From Antilocapra americana (Eukaryota; Chordata; Mammalia; Artiodactyla; Antilocapridae): a DNA stretch of 64,000 bases. A program made the translations under genes and the position numbers. The stretch covers positions 6,967,363 to 7,031,362 of the forward strand of contig ML664157.1 of NCBI GenBank assembly GCA_007570785.1, written 5' to 3'. Of the stretch, positions 22,231 to 34,048 are shown piece after piece. Each line of letters starts with the position of its first letter. The stretch's first letter is position 1. The notes beneath the pieces are model-generated. The model was not told the DNA's origin, searched no databases, and saw only the letters and a program-made list of their open reading frames with translations.

Positions 22231-23071
22231 TGAAAATACTCTAAAGATGCTATGAAAGTACCTAAAGAGAGAGTCGAACAGCATGTTAAAATGCAAATTT
22301 ATACAGAGGCCAGCACCTTCAAGGATTTGGTTAGGAACTGGGGGTTAGGACAGCCAGGCAAGGCTGTGTGGGCCATATAGAGTCCTCAAGCTATGAGGAG
22401 AGTTGGGGCTGAGACTCTGCCCCATTTGGTTAAGCAGTCCTGCAAGGTGGGGGTCCTTCCACCAAAAGGAGAGGCCTTTTCCTTTGCGTGCAGCTGCTTC
22501 TGTTACCCAGCCACTTCTAGGGAGGAGCTGAATATACCCAGAGGGGTCATTTTTTTTTTTAAATTATTCATCTTGCCAAAGGAAGCTCGTCTTTCTAGTT
22601 TGCACAAATGTGCTGGGCCTATAGGCTAGAGGGGGTTCTTAACTTGCTAAAGCCCTTTACTATCCTACAGAACACCACTGACAGCACCTCACCTTGGAGA
22701 ATGAGGCTGACACTGACATGAAAGAGCATACCTACAAGAAAAAGGAGTTTTGAAAAATGGTATTGCTTCAGGAAGTGTTTAGAAAGCTTAGTGACTTGAA
22801 AACATAGCATGTTTAGAATATGTCTCCATAGGGATCCTGCTCTAATGATCACATAGCCCTGAGTCAGGGAAGAATTCACTGACATTCACTTCTGGCATTA
22901 TAACCACTCCCTGCTTCCCTCCTTGCTCCTTACCCACTCATCTACCAACACGTCACCTCACTTAATAAAGCATAACTGCAACCGAATGAGCTCCTGGAGA
23001 AGCTGGCTCTATCTTACTTTCTGAAGGGCAAAAAGATTTCAGGTTGGATCCTGTGAATTAAGCAGTTGCTA
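22231..23071. other. Unassigned non-coding DNA
   Basis: About 0.84 kb. A T run lies near 22550. Frames of 78-88 codons have no recognised similarity. Confidence 0.5.
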
Positions 23072-23083
23072 ATAGTGCTAGGT

Positions 23084-23267
23084 GGGCTTCCCCAGTGGCT
23101 CAGTGGTAAAGAACCCATCTGCCCATGCAGGAGACCCGAGCTCAATCCATGGTCCACTCCAGTATTCTTGCCTAGAGAATCCCACGGACAGAGGAGCCTG
23201 GCGGGCTACAGTTCATGGGGTCCCAAAGAGTCAAACATGACAAAGGGGCTAAACAACAATAACAAAC
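23084..23267 (+). mobile_element. Bov-tA SINE with 12-bp target duplication
   Basis: Head 'gggcttccccagtggctcag', a deletion in the mid-body (the 'ggaagatcccctggagaagg' block is missing), then 'gtattcttgcctagagaatc' and tail ending ACAACAATAACAAAC. Flanks ATAGTGCTAGGT (23072-23083) and ATAGCGCTAGGT (23268-23279), one mismatch. Confidence 0.93.
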
Positions 23268-23444
23268 ATAGCGCTAGGTAATATAAAAATATAAAGACTG
23301 CTTTTTATGATGAAATCATTCCACAAGACATCTTCTGGTAAATGGAAAAAGAAAATGAAAAAACGATTCACAGTCTCCACCACCAATCAAATTTTGGCTC
23401 TTGAGAGTGTCAGTATGAGTGTTGGGACTCACATCTCCTTCAGA

Positions 23445-23446
<2 letters not shown>

Positions 23447-23493
<47 letters not shown>
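23447..23493 (+). repeat. (GT)n microsatellite, about 23 units
   Basis: An uninterrupted 47-base run of alternating G and T. Length and purity make it a likely polymorphic marker. Confidence 0.98.
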
Positions 23494-23495
<2 letters not shown>

Positions 23496-24439
23496 TGTCC
23501 TTCTCAACCACGTGATTTCAGCTTTCACACTGATATTCTCAATGGCTGAAAATATTCATGTATGCCAACTTTATCTGTGGTGTGTTCTAGAGACCAGAAG
23601 GGATCACAGAGGGTCAGGACTAAAAAGCAGGCCTAGGCTTCCTGGGGACACTTGCCCTGCTCTGTTCGTCTGGGCCAGTACTAGTGGGAGCTGTTTGTCC
23701 TTCCTGTGTGCTTCCTTGAGCACAGAATTTCGGCCAAAAATCAAGGGAAGTTTTCTTCCGAATTGTACAAGTGCTTCTTTGAGAGCTGTTAGAATAGCTA
23801 AAGTGGTCCAAGTCCTAAAACGGGTTTGGAGCAGAAAGAGCTTCTCTGGAACAGTGTGTTCAGAAATGTGTTTTTAATTATAAGACTGACCACCTGCATC
23901 TTCTATGCTGTCCTGGGGAGGCTGAGTAGGAAGTGCTGGGTCAGGGGGAGGATGACCAAGGAAAGGAAGACAAGGGAGGGACGAAGTTCAGAGTATCAAC
24001 ACACTCCAATAGTCTGAAGAAAGACAGGGACTTAAACATTCATAGGAGTGTGCGAGTGTGTGTGTGTATGTGTGTGTGTGTGAGATGGGAGGTGTTGATC
24101 TGCTGGGAGTTTTAAGGTATAGATTTAAAAAGATAGCTGGCTGCAAAGAACATTTTAATGTCAAATGAGGAAATTTGAATATAGATTTTATATCGGCTAA
24201 TATAAGAGTGTTGTGACATTTGTTAAATGTGATAATATTATTTTGCACATGCAGAAATAGTCTCTTTATTTTAAAGAAATGTACTAGCTCTTTAGTTCTT
24301 ATTTTTTATTCACTTAGGGATTTTTAGGAGTAGAATTTGACTGAGCAACTAACACTTTGCACTTCCATACGTGTAATATACTTTAAAATACTTGAACATA
24401 AAAATAGCAATCAAAGCAAGTTAGGATAGAAAACGGATT
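23494..24439. other. Unassigned DNA with a SINE tail remnant
   Basis: About 0.95 kb with no gene recognised. Near 24339-24366 'tgactgagcaactaacactt' is an isolated Bov-tA/BovB 3'-end remnant. An imperfect GT repeat is listed separately. Confidence 0.5.
24049..24084 (+). repeat. Imperfect (GT)n microsatellite
   Basis: Alternating GT run interrupted by CGA and TA steps (gtgcgagtgtgtgtgtgtatgtg). Short and impure, so probably less variable than the one near 23.4 kb. Confidence 0.85.
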
Positions 24440-24453
24440 TAATAAAAATAGAG

Positions 24454-24665
24454 AGTGAAAGTGTTAGTCACTCAGTCATGCCCGACTCTTTGTGACCCCA
24501 TGGACTGTAGCCCGCCAGGCTCCTCTGTCCATGGAATTCTCCAGGGAAGAATACTGGAGTGGGTTGCCATTTCCTTCTCCAAGGGATCTTTTCAACCCAG
24601 GGATTGAACCTAGGTCTCCAGCATTGCAGGCAGACTCTTCACTGACTAAGCCATCAGGGAAGACC
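24454..24665 (-). mobile_element. Bov-tA SINE with 14-bp target duplication
   Basis: Complement order clear: 'gtgttagtcactcagtcatg', 'cccatggactgtagcccgcc', 'gattgaacctaggtctccag', 'ctgactaagccatcagggaa'. Flanks TAATAAAAATAGAG (24440-24453) and TAATGAAAATAGAG (24666-24679), one mismatch. Confidence 0.95.
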
Positions 24666-24679
24666 TAATGAAAATAGAG

Positions 24680-25284
24680 GTTAGTCATTAAAAGATAGGT
24701 AACTGTAACACAATTAAATGTTACATCAATATGTCGATATATAAAGCAGAATTGTTAAGCATCTTAGTAAAATATTTTTTGAATAGAAGAATTTACAGTA
24801 AGAGACAAACAGCTGGTAGAGGAGTTAGCCGGGTATTTGATTTTTGTGTACAAGAGCAGGTGTCTCCTTTTTAATCTGTAACTTCTTGCACAAAGCAGTA
24901 CTCAAAGTGGCAAATGTCTACGAATGAGTGGATGAAGTTCTGCAAGACTCATTCCAACTCCAGACCCATTTAGCCTGCAACCACTTCTGCCAGGATCTTT
25001 CATACATCCTCTCCTATCTTCTTTCACTATGTTAGTTGTAGGTAAATGTTTTAAGCTTTTAATCTCACACAGCAAGATCAGTGATGTTTCTGAGCCCCAA
25101 GACAGAATGTTCCTCCTGGTGTTGGTTAGTAAAAATGTAGGTCAGGATTCTATGGGTAAAAATACTGTTACTAAAGGCTCTTTGTTTTTGCTTCTTATGT
25201 ATATATTAATATCATGCATTAATGATACTGCTTTTTAGTAATAATTGCACTAAGCGTATTTTAATTAAATCTAGCATGTAATTT
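24680..25284. other. AT-rich unassigned DNA
   Basis: About 0.6 kb, no recognised repeat or gene. Confidence 0.5.
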
Positions 25285-25690
25285 TTTAATTGAAGCATAA
25301 TTTATTTACAATGTTGTGTTAGTTTCACATGTACAGCACAAAGACACTGACTTTTTGCCACCCCATGGACTGTAGCCTGCCAGGCTCCTCTCTGTATGGA
25401 ATTCTCCAGGCCAGAATACTGGAGTGGGTAGCCATTCACTTCTCCAGGGGATCTTCCCATCCCAGGGATTGAACCCAGGTGTCCCACATTGCAGGCAGAT
25501 TTTTTGCCATCTGAGCCACAAGAGAAGCCCCAACCAATATAACATATTCAGTTATATACACATATATATTGTTATATATACATATATTTATTTCCAATTC
25601 TTTTCTACATAGGTCATTACAAGATAGTGAATATAGTTTGCTGTGATACACAATAGGTCCTTGCTTTTTATCTATTTTATACACAGCAGA
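25285..25690 (-). mobile_element. L1 3' UTR fragment split by a SINE
   Basis: Left part 'aattgaagcataatttattt', 'acaatgttgtgttagtttca', 'gtacagcacaaag'. Right part 'attcagttatatacacatat', 'tttccaattcttttctacat', 'cacaataggtccttgctttt'. Same family segment as the fragment at 21.2 kb, more decayed and TA-expanded. Confidence 0.8.
25335..25530 (-). mobile_element. Bov-tA SINE nested in L1 3' UTR
   Basis: Reads 'ccccatggactgtagcctgc', 'gaatactggagtgggtagcc', 'attgaacccaggtgtcccac', 'ccatctgagccacaagagaa'. The outermost 3' bases are short or diverged ('aagacactgac'). Confidence 0.9.
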
Positions 25691-25794
25691 GTGTAAGCAT
25701 GTAATGTTTTTTTGCCTGAAGAAAAATAGACAGGAAAATGACATTTCGCTGGCTGATGTCTCTGTCCTTCAGTCATACTACAAAGAGTTTACTT

Positions 25795-25930
25795 TCTGTA
25801 TTCATTCATTCATTCCACAAATATTTCCTGACCACCTAGTAGTGCAAGTGTACAAGTCCAGTACTAGATTCTGGAGAGAAAAGAGAAGCAGCAAACGTGG
25901 TTACTGCTTTCATGGAACTTAACCTCTAGA
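25795..25930. repeat. Ancient mammal-wide repeat, L2-like
   Basis: 'attcattcattcattccaca', 'aatatttcctgaccacctag', later 'ttactgctttcatggaactt' match the order of a very common old mammalian repeat block (caacaaatatttattgagcacc ... catggagctta). The family assignment is from memory and uncertain. Confidence 0.5.
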
Positions 25931-26324
25931 AAGAGATTCTGCTGCCACTATGCAGCATTTGTAACGCTTATTTCTGACATCTCATCTGAGCCCCACATTT
26001 TTGGTTAGCTTCAACCTTGCAGTTTATAAGCATTGGAAATGTTTCTATTGATGTTAATTAATTTTTCCACCCCTCGTTTCTGGCTGCTGGTCAGAGTGGA
26101 GGAGCTAGAGTATCAAAAGACGGGCTGTTGTGTTTTTTGGTCCTCCAGAAGTGGAGGTTCTGGGAATAGCCCAAGGAAGTCAGCCTTTTATAAACCTTCC
26201 ATATCTAGCTTTACAGATGAAAGAGATTTATTTGCAAGTGATGGTGACCACAGGACTGATTTTTCTCTCCAAGATGAGCTGAAAGCTTTAGAGTCCTACA
26301 TAAAAAATGTGTCAGTACTTACAA
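25931..26324. other. Unassigned non-coding DNA
   Basis: About 390 bases. A plus-strand frame of about 105 codons starts near 26033 with an acidic C-terminal part, but its end runs into L1 3' UTR sequence and no domain is recognised. Confidence 0.45.
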
Positions 26325-26634
26325 GTGAACTTACTTACAAAACAAAATAGACTCACAGACACTGAAAACAAACTTACCAAAGGGGAAAGAGGGAGTTTAG
26401 GATTACATATATACACTGCTATATATAAAACAACCAACAAGGACGTACTTTATAGCACAGGGAACTATATTCAATACATGGTAATAGTAGCAGTCTGAAA
26501 AGGAATATATGTACAAATATGTGTGGGTGTCTATATACATATATATGTATATCTGAAACTAATACAACATTGTACATAGACTCAGTTTCAATAACAAAAT
26601 AAAGAAGATTATATTTGAAAGATTAAAAAAAAGT
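26325..26634 (+). mobile_element. Old L1 3' UTR fragment
   Basis: 'aagtgaacttacttacaaaa', 'tagactcacagacactgaaa', 'tatagcacagggaactatat', 'tatctgaaactaatacaaca' are the standard L1 3' UTR words for placental, artiodactyl-lineage elements. Contains a TA-rich expansion near 26510-26555 and ends with an AATAAAG / A-rich tail. Confidence 0.85.
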
Positions 26635-28135
26635 ATTAGAACAGAGAAGATTAATTACAAAAGCTTACATTTCCCCATTATTATCTAATTTTCAGACAGC
26701 ATGAACTCCCCTGAATCATAACTCCCATCTTTATTGTTACAGGCAAAAACCATGTTTCATTGGTAAAGCCAGGATTTTAAATACACAATACAACCTTATC
26801 CTTGTTGTTCTGGGATCATTTGTATTATCATCCCCTGTGGTCCCTTCTAGAGTTCAGCCCCATGAGATTCCTCTAGGCAGGCCTGAGTGGTCTGTGTCAC
26901 AGTTGTAGCTGTTATGAACCTGATGCCATCAGAGGCCAATTTCATTTACTACAGGACCAGTATACACATGGATGCTGGGGAGTCGGACACATGCTAAGGC
27001 CTCATGTCTGTTCCTGAAGATATGCAATTTCATAATTTTGTTTAGTTAATGATTGTGTATTATATATGCACATCCATGCAATGGGATGGAATACAGCATT
27101 AAAAATGAAAAAAGACATTCTATAAATACATATATTTTCCTGGACATGGTGATCAGAGTGACGTTTAGTTTTTCTTATGCATTTGTATGAGTGAAGTGTT
27201 TTCAGATCCTCTTTAAGAAGTTTTTAGGAAATTCTATGAGAGTTTTTCAAAATACTAAGGTCACGATGACTTTGGAAATTTAGTACAGTTAGGAGGGAGG
27301 GGGCTTTTCTTTTTCTAACCATGTGGTAAAGTTACCTCATTGAGAAATTTTAATCTAGAATGCCAAAATGCATGAGTTTTACTTTCTTCCCTGAGTTTCA
27401 TAGAGTAAAATTAGTCAAAATGCTGCTACCATCTATTTACTAATAGTTGTAAATAAGTTATATTACATACTGACAAAAGAAATTACATCAGCTCTGTGTG
27501 GGCACAGAGAAAAATTATCACTCAAATTATATTCTATACATCATTGTCCACATTTCATCTTAATTCTTTCTTTTTTCAATCCTTGATTTTTATGACCAGT
27601 CAATGTTTTTCAAGACAGTTCACTTGAGGCTAGGAGGTAATATCAAAGGATTGAAGCACTCATTTTTTTTTTTCCATTTATAAAAAGTGAGAGATAGCTA
27701 GAAATGGAAGTAGAGTGATGGAAAGAGAGAGATGTAGGAAGTGTTGAAAAGAAGAAAGATGGGGGATGCCTCATATCAAGCGTAAGAGAAAACATGCAGA
27801 CCTTTTCTTTTGGGAGTTTGACTGGGCTTTCTTCTGACCCTAGATTGTTCTTAGTCATAGTTTCAGCCTTCCTTCTTGCAAGGCAGTAGCTGGTGAGAAG
27901 AGAAGCTTTATAGGAGCGAGTCTGAAGGAAGGTATGTCCCTGTTCTTTTGCCCTCTCTTGCTTCTCCTGAAGTATCACATTCTGCTGTCATTGTAAGCCT
28001 CAGCCTCTGCTCCCCACCCATCTACTGCTGATGTGTGCCATCCTCTCCTTTCCCCAGATCCAGCAGAGAGAAGATGTGCAACAACATAAATACTTTGGAG
28101 GAATAAAAAAAAGGACATAAAATTTCCAAATATTA
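26635..28135. other. AT-rich unassigned DNA
   Basis: About 1.5 kb. At about 27030-27150 'atgcacatccatgcaatggg' and 'atacagcattaaaaatgaaa' hint at an old L1 ORF2/3' end on the plus strand, but the match is weak. The rest is unrecognised. Confidence 0.45.
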
Positions 28136-28143
28136 TCTTACCA

Positions 28144-28343
28144 GTAGTAAAGAATCTGCCTTCCAGTGCAGGAGATGCAAGAGATGTGAGTTCAATCCCT
28201 GGATTAGGAAGATTCACTGGAGGAAGAAATGGCAACCCACTCCAGTATTCTTGCCTGGAAAATTCCATGGATGGAGGAGTCTGGTGGGCTACAGTCCACA
28301 GAGTCACAAAAAGTTGGACACTATTGAGCACGCACGCCTCTTG
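28144..28343 (+). mobile_element. Bov-tA SINE, head truncated
   Basis: Starts inside the tRNA-like head ('gtagtaaagaatctgccttc'), then 'gagttcaatccctggattag', 'gaagaaatggcaacccactc', tail 'ggacactattgagcacgcac'. Candidate target duplication TCTTACCA at 28136-28143 and 28344-28351. Confidence 0.91.
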
Positions 28344-28351
28344 TCTTACCA

Positions 28352-28740
28352 CAACTCCTTTGAGTTAGTTTTTTCTTTCCACAAGTGAAGCATTTCATAG
28401 TGAAGAGACAGCTACCGTATTGAGGAGATGATAGAAACATGACCCTATTATTAGCTCCTTTAAATAGCTATCAACACACAAATGTAGTATTTCCTTCTAT
28501 GAATAAATGCAAAAATCCATTTTATTTCCTACCCAAAAAGTCCTGGAAAGCATTTAAAAATTATTTATAATTATAATCACTTTTATAAAAAAATACATTG
28601 AAAATCCATTAATTTATTTATTGAGACTTCACTATGTCCCCAGTTACTTGAGGAAGTTAAGATAAACTTGATTTCACCCTTATTGAGTTTGAGTGTATTG
28701 GCAGCAAAGAGAAGTTTAAAAGCTATTGGGGACTTCCCTG
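28352..28740. other. AT-rich DNA with a weak L2-like block
   Basis: Mostly AT-rich and unrecognised. Around 28612-28695 'ttatttattgagacttcact' and 'atgtccccagttacttgagg' weakly recall the same old repeat block seen near 25.8 kb. Confidence 0.4.
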
Positions 28741-28955
28741 GGGCTTCCCAGGTGGCTCAGTGGTAAAGAATCTGCCTGCAAATTCAGGAGACAGAGGAGA
28801 TGCTGGTTCAATCCCTGGGTCAGGAAGATCCCTTGGAGGAAGAAATGGCAACCCACTCCAATATTCTTGCCTGGGAAATCCCATGGACAGAGGAGCCTGG
28901 CAGGCTACGGTCTGTGGAGTCAAAAAGAGTAGGACACCACTGAGCAACTGAACAC
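28741..28955 (+). mobile_element. Bov-tA SINE
   Basis: Head 'gggcttcccaggtggctcag', B-box region 'ggttcaatccctgggtcagg', 'ggaggaagaaatggcaaccc', tail 'accactgagcaactgaacac'. Full length. The flank CCTGGGG occurs on both sides but overlaps the element start, so the duplication is ambiguous. Confidence 0.93.
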
Positions 28956-31079
28956 CTGGGGTCTCTACAGGGTTATTTTTAGAGACAATTGACCACAGGA
29001 CTAGTACCTAGTAAAAGAAGTCTGATTTGGAAGTGATTTTTTAAACCATTTAGTATACTTGATAATTAATGCCTTGGAAGCGGGTATAGCAGCATAGGAG
29101 ATAAATATAAAACCAGAAGAGGACTAAGATCAAGACCTAAGCAAACATGACATTTAAGAAAGGGTAAAGGAGAAGGTTACAATGAAAAGGAGACTTTGGG
29201 AAGAAAAGGCCAAAATTGGCAGAATAAACGAATCTGAACGCCAAAGAAAGAGAGCATTTGGGAAAAGAAAGAGAGGTTAAAATAGTCCAATGTCATCGTC
29301 CAATAATATAACTTTCTAAAAATGACTACTGATGAATTTGATAAGAATTTTTGGGGAGCCCTAGGATCAAGAGAGCTTTATGATTGAAATAAAGTGAAGA
29401 AATGCTGCTACTTATTAAAAAAAAAAAAACAAACCTCCCTGGTATTTACATTTGTTCCCATGGCTTGAAATGCCAGACATGGATTAAGGAATCCAAGTTC
29501 TTATAAAAGAGATAATCTTACAGTCAGTTCAGTAAGGCTCACAACTCATAGTGCTGAAGTAGGCTGAATTTGTAGAGCTAATTTCTCCTGAGTTTAACCA
29601 GAGAAAAATCTGGACAAACACTGGGTTTGTCTCTCTGTTCAATTTCATGGCTTGAGTAATCGAGGGTCTGTGAGGATGCTGCCTTAACCTCCAAGTGTAC
29701 CACGGTGCTCCAGCTTTGTGCCAAGAGTATTTGCCAGTCAGCTTTAGAACTGGCAGCTGCTGAAGCATCCATCCAGCTGAGATGTCGAGTAAGTCCTGCT
29801 CTTTTATAAATATAGTGGCAGCCCTCCTGGCACTGCCTGGGGTTTTCATTTCATTGACTTTTCAGCAAGAGGAATACAAGTTTAGGTAGAATAAGTTTCT
29901 CACGTAGAAACCGAATCTGCTTTGAGTTTGTAATTAGGATAGAATTCTTACTGAGAGTCTGGCACTTAATTTCTGAAACAAGGTCAGTATAAATATAACA
30001 AATAAATACATCCTTCACTGCAGACAGTCTAGAACTGTCTGACTGTATCATAATAATAATTTAAAAAGCATAGGGCTATTGTGCTGTTTGTTTGTTTGTT
30101 TTCTCTTTTAAATAGTTCTCTAATGCCTAACTGATTTTAGAGTAATGGTTTAGAGTACTGGTGTTCAGATCAAAAAAAATATCAAATCTAAATTAATCTG
30201 AATGCCACGGGAACTTTTACAAGTGACCTTTTGCACATGTGAAATACCAGCTTTGTTTATGCATTTTTCACAACCTTTTTGAATTAGATGGCAAGCCAAT
30301 CCTCTTTTCTTGGGGCAGCGTCACTATTCGGGCAGCTCCAGAAAACTGCAGTCGTTCAGTTAGACACCCACACTTCTCCCTGAATTCTCTCCTCTAAAAA
30401 CAATGAGGCAATTCATTGCCTCAGTGTCCTCCAGGGACAGAAAACACCAATCCCAAGCTGAAATCTTCGAATAAGGGAGCCTTTCAATGTTTGTCTAAAA
30501 CTCAACCCACCCACAGAAAGAACAGAGACCATTTACCACTGGCGGAGTGGATTGGAACAGAAGACAGGAGACAGGGGAAGCAGAAAACTGATATCTGTTT
30601 ATCTGATTCTCCAAACTGAACTCTAAAGCCAGTATTAATCACGGGCAGAAGTATGTCTTGTTCAAACAGCACAGATGCTGGCTGGCTGTGGGGCTCTGGG
30701 CTGCATTTGAACAGAGCTGAGAGAAGTCTCCGGGTGCCACTTCTTCATGCCTTATCATGTTCAAAGTGGATTAACCTTACCAAGCAGGGATCTGTTTTCC
30801 TAACAAGTCATGACGGTTAACTGTGAGCTTTCTGCCCCACAAGAAGGAAGGTATTATTGCCATTGAATTTTAAGCCTTGATGACTCAGTGTGCTGAACTT
30901 TATTCCTAGCAACTGTGAAGAGAAAGACTCAGCACTGAGGTTTTCTTTTTTCTTTTTTTTCTGTCTTTTTGGAGTGCCCAGAACAAGTCAAACATTTTTC
31001 AAAGCACTTGCCTTCTATTTAGTCCTGAATCTTACTCTGTGCTTCAGGCTGCTAGCTTATTATTGTCACCTACTCTGAG
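28956..31079. other. Long unassigned stretch, 2.1 kb
   Basis: Largest stretch in the window without a confidently named repeat. Low-complexity spots: an A run near 29419-29431 and a TGTTTGTTTGTTT run near 30085-30100. No domain-bearing frame, splice pattern or RNA gene recognised. Confidence 0.5.
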
Positions 31080-31228
31080 CTTGTCCTTTCCACCAAGTGG
31101 TGAGCTTCTCAAGTAAAAACTTTGCATTTTCTTGTGTGTGATCCGCCATCTTATCCCCAGTACTAAACATCCCCGTGTTTGGAACTCTACAGGTACTTAA
31201 ATGATTGCTGAGTGAATGAATATTTGAA
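31080..31228. repeat. Ancient mammal-wide repeat, L2/MIR-like
   Basis: 'tggtgagcttctcaagtaaa', 'ttatccccagtactaaacat', 'aggtacttaaatgattgctg', 'agtgaatgaatatttg' follow the order of the common 'gtgagctccttgaggg ... tatccccagcacctag ... aggtgctcaataaat ... tgaatgaatg' block. Confidence 0.55.
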
Positions 31229-32586
31229 AACCTCTCCTGCTAGCAGAAACAAATTGATAGTTACCCCTAAATGGATGTTAACAATCTGGAAATACCTCTT
31301 TTTTTTTCCCCTGCTCATTTACTGACACGAAATATTTCCTAAGGTCAGACAGGAAAAGCAATCACCTCTCTTGTCATTATTACGATTACTATATATTGAT
31401 GAAAAAGCTATACTTTTGTACTTCATAAGTTCAAGTGCATCACATTCATTTGTTGCTTTTAAATCAATAGTCTTGAAGTATTTTTTTTCCTCTAGAATAT
31501 TGAAGCAGGAAGATCTTGCTAGGAAGGTTTCCTAATCCAACTTATTTTACCTGTGTGAAAGCTGAGACCTACACAGGGTTAGGCTGAGACCTACACAATC
31601 CTACAAGACTAGGATTCAGGTCTCACTCTTTCAGTGACTGTGGCATGAAGGGCCCACCTTTTCACTTGCAAATTAATAACAAACACTGAAACATTAAATC
31701 CCTCACCCCATAGCCCCTGTGCTGCAAGTCAGGAAAGAGCCAGGGCTGGAAAAACAGTACATGAGGTCCTAGTGCACCCAAAAGTGAGGAAAGTTTGCTT
31801 TATTTTGGATGGAAGTGTGGACTTGTGTTCAAAAGCTGACACACACTCCCTCACCCCCCACCCCCACCCCCAGTTCCAGGGTCAATTTGTTCCCATTTCC
31901 TTGAGGCCAATTCTTGGAATTGTGGCAACTTATGTAACTTATCATGGTTATGGTCCGGTCACCATGTAGTTAACTTCTTGCACCTTGTGGGAGTTTCAGT
32001 CTCTACGAAACAGCTCACAGGATATGGCTCATAATTTTGTCTATAGCCCTTGAACAGGAACTAAAGGTCATTGACTTTGCTTACTGACTAAACTATTATT
32101 GTTTTGTCCTGTCTGACTGCTTTTCCTTTGCTTTCGTAATTTTTTACTTCTCTGATTAAACTTATTCTTTTGTTAAAGTTTTTCCACAGAAGGAAGGCAG
32201 ACGGAGGACCTAGTAGGGAAGGACCATGTGGTCCTGCTCCGTTTTATTAGTTCTAGTGAGAATTTCTCAATTTTCCTCATGATGTCTATGAATAGTATAG
32301 GCACACATATTCTCCTGTGGTTCCTATAATGAATTAAAGTGTGGAATATCACAATTTGGATCTTAGATCCTCCTGGGTTCAATTCTTCCTTGGTCTTGAC
32401 TGTTATACATCCAGTTCCTGGGAACTGATATGCACACCCTCCTGTTCTCAACACATTATTGGACAGATCTAACAATCAGAAACTTTATTCTTTGGGGCTA
32501 GGGAGAACAGGTCTAAGCCCCCTTGGGTATGCCAGGACAACCAGCATATGAACAACTTTCCTTGTCTCCCATCTCTTCTTCAGAAT
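31229..32586. other. Unassigned DNA with small repeats
   Basis: Holds a 22-base tandem duplication: GCTGAGACCTACACA at 31561-31575 recurs at 31583-31597, in a MIR-like context. A C/A-rich run (ACCCCCCACCCCCACCCCC) lies near 31855-31872. Nothing else recognised. Confidence 0.5.
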
Positions 32587-32600
32587 AAATATCTGTCTGT

Positions 32601-32826
32601 GTGTGTGCATGCTAAGTTGCTTCAGTCATGTCTGACAATTTGTGACCCTATGGACTGTAGCCTGCCAGGCTCTTCTGTCCATGAGATTCTTCAGGCAAAG
32701 AGTACTGGAGTGGGTTTCCATGCCCTTCTCCAGGGGATCTTCCCAACCCAGGGATTGAACCCAGGTCTTTTATGTCTCCTGTATTGGCAGGTGAGTTCTT
32801 TACCACTAATGCCACTTGGGAAGCCC
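32601..32826 (-). mobile_element. Bov-tA SINE with target duplication
   Basis: Complement order: 'gcatgctaagttgcttcagt', 'tatggactgtagcctgccag', 'gattgaacccaggtcttttatg' region, 'ctttaccactaatgccactt'. Flanked by AAATATCTGTCTGT (32587-32600) and AAACATCTGTCTGT (32827-32840), one mismatch in 14. Confidence 0.94.
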
Positions 32827-32840
32827 AAACATCTGTCTGT

Positions 32841-33867
32841 ATTCTTAGTGTCATAGGAACTGTATGATCCAATGGTGGATGCATAAAGAATACCATTTAA
32901 GTACTTGCAAAATAACCCAGAAAACAAAATGATGCAGAAGCATATGAAATGATGGCAATTCATAAATTAAATAAATACAAAATGACATGAAAAGTAATAA
33001 AACCCAATTTATACTTATTTATAATAGAGGTTATCAATTCCCCAAAGATAGGGAGTTGAAGAGTAAAAGAGAGGGTGGTAGAGAGAGAGTATGAATTGAA
33101 GAATTTCTGCACAGCTTGTTCAAGCCATTAAGCAACCTTGGAGTGATAGTAATAGTGTTCATATCTCTGAGTTGTGAGACTAGTAACAAAAAAAACTAGA
33201 ATTCAAAAATGTACAGATCACTTTGGCATCTGCAAGAACGACTCAAAGTCATTTTTTTGTATGATGTGGCAACCACGTTGCATTGGTTGTTTCAGAAAAT
33301 TATGAGATAAAAAAGTTTGTGATGACTGCAAAGAGTTGAGGAAGCAATCAAAAGATTGACCACATTTATGTCTGAAGCACTGAAAATTGAATGTTTGGTT
33401 AACATCTCCAGTTTCCTCTGGTTTCAGGAACAAAACCAGTAAGTCCAAATGTCCATCTTTAGTTAGCCACCTAGTTATTTTGCTAAGAAAACAAAAGTGT
33501 CTGTAAACTAGAATTAGAACAAGAGGGTAGAGAAGCTTATTCAGATTTTGCTGAGCATACAAGTTGAGGGTTGGGCAACAGCCAACAGAACAAATCTGTT
33601 AAGCAGAGTAAGGCATTAGGGAACTCCTTTGAACTTTGGAAGAGAAAATCAAGTATAAAAAGGGCTATTGGAAAGGTAATTGTGATCTCTCTTAAGCTGT
33701 GGATTTCTGTAACTGTGTACAGAGCTTTTACAAAGATTTACTTGTCCAACTCAACTCCCCCAGAGTCTAAATACATGAAAGAACAAGAAGCATTATTTGA
33801 ATTTTTTTTTTGACTTAACAAAAAGCATTTTACTAGCTTTGGTTTACAATTCACTATTCTTTTTTAA
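32841..33867. other. Unassigned non-coding DNA
   Basis: About 1 kb, AT-rich. A minus-strand frame of about 114 codons (33218-33562) has no recognisable domain and no supporting context, so it is not called. Confidence 0.5.
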
Positions 33868-34048
33868 AAAAATTATTGGAGCATAATTGATTTATAATGT
33901 GTTAGTTTCAGATGTAAAGCAAAATAAATCAGATATGCATATACATATATCCACTTTTTAAGATTATTTTCCCATATAAACCATTAGAGTACTGAGTAGC
34001 TCCCTGTGCTATACAGTAGGTACTTATTAGTTATCCATGTTAAATATA

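Noticed and set aside
23447..23493. Regular short repeats as a CRISPR-like array
   Set aside because: It is a dinucleotide microsatellite in a mammalian genome; there are no repeat-spacer units.
26033..26350. 105-codon frame with an acidic C-terminal part
   Set aside because: Its 3' part runs into L1 3' UTR sequence and no domain is recognised, so a chance frame is more likely.
33218..33562. 114-codon minus-strand frame
   Set aside because: No domain, weak start context and AT-rich surroundings; treated as chance.
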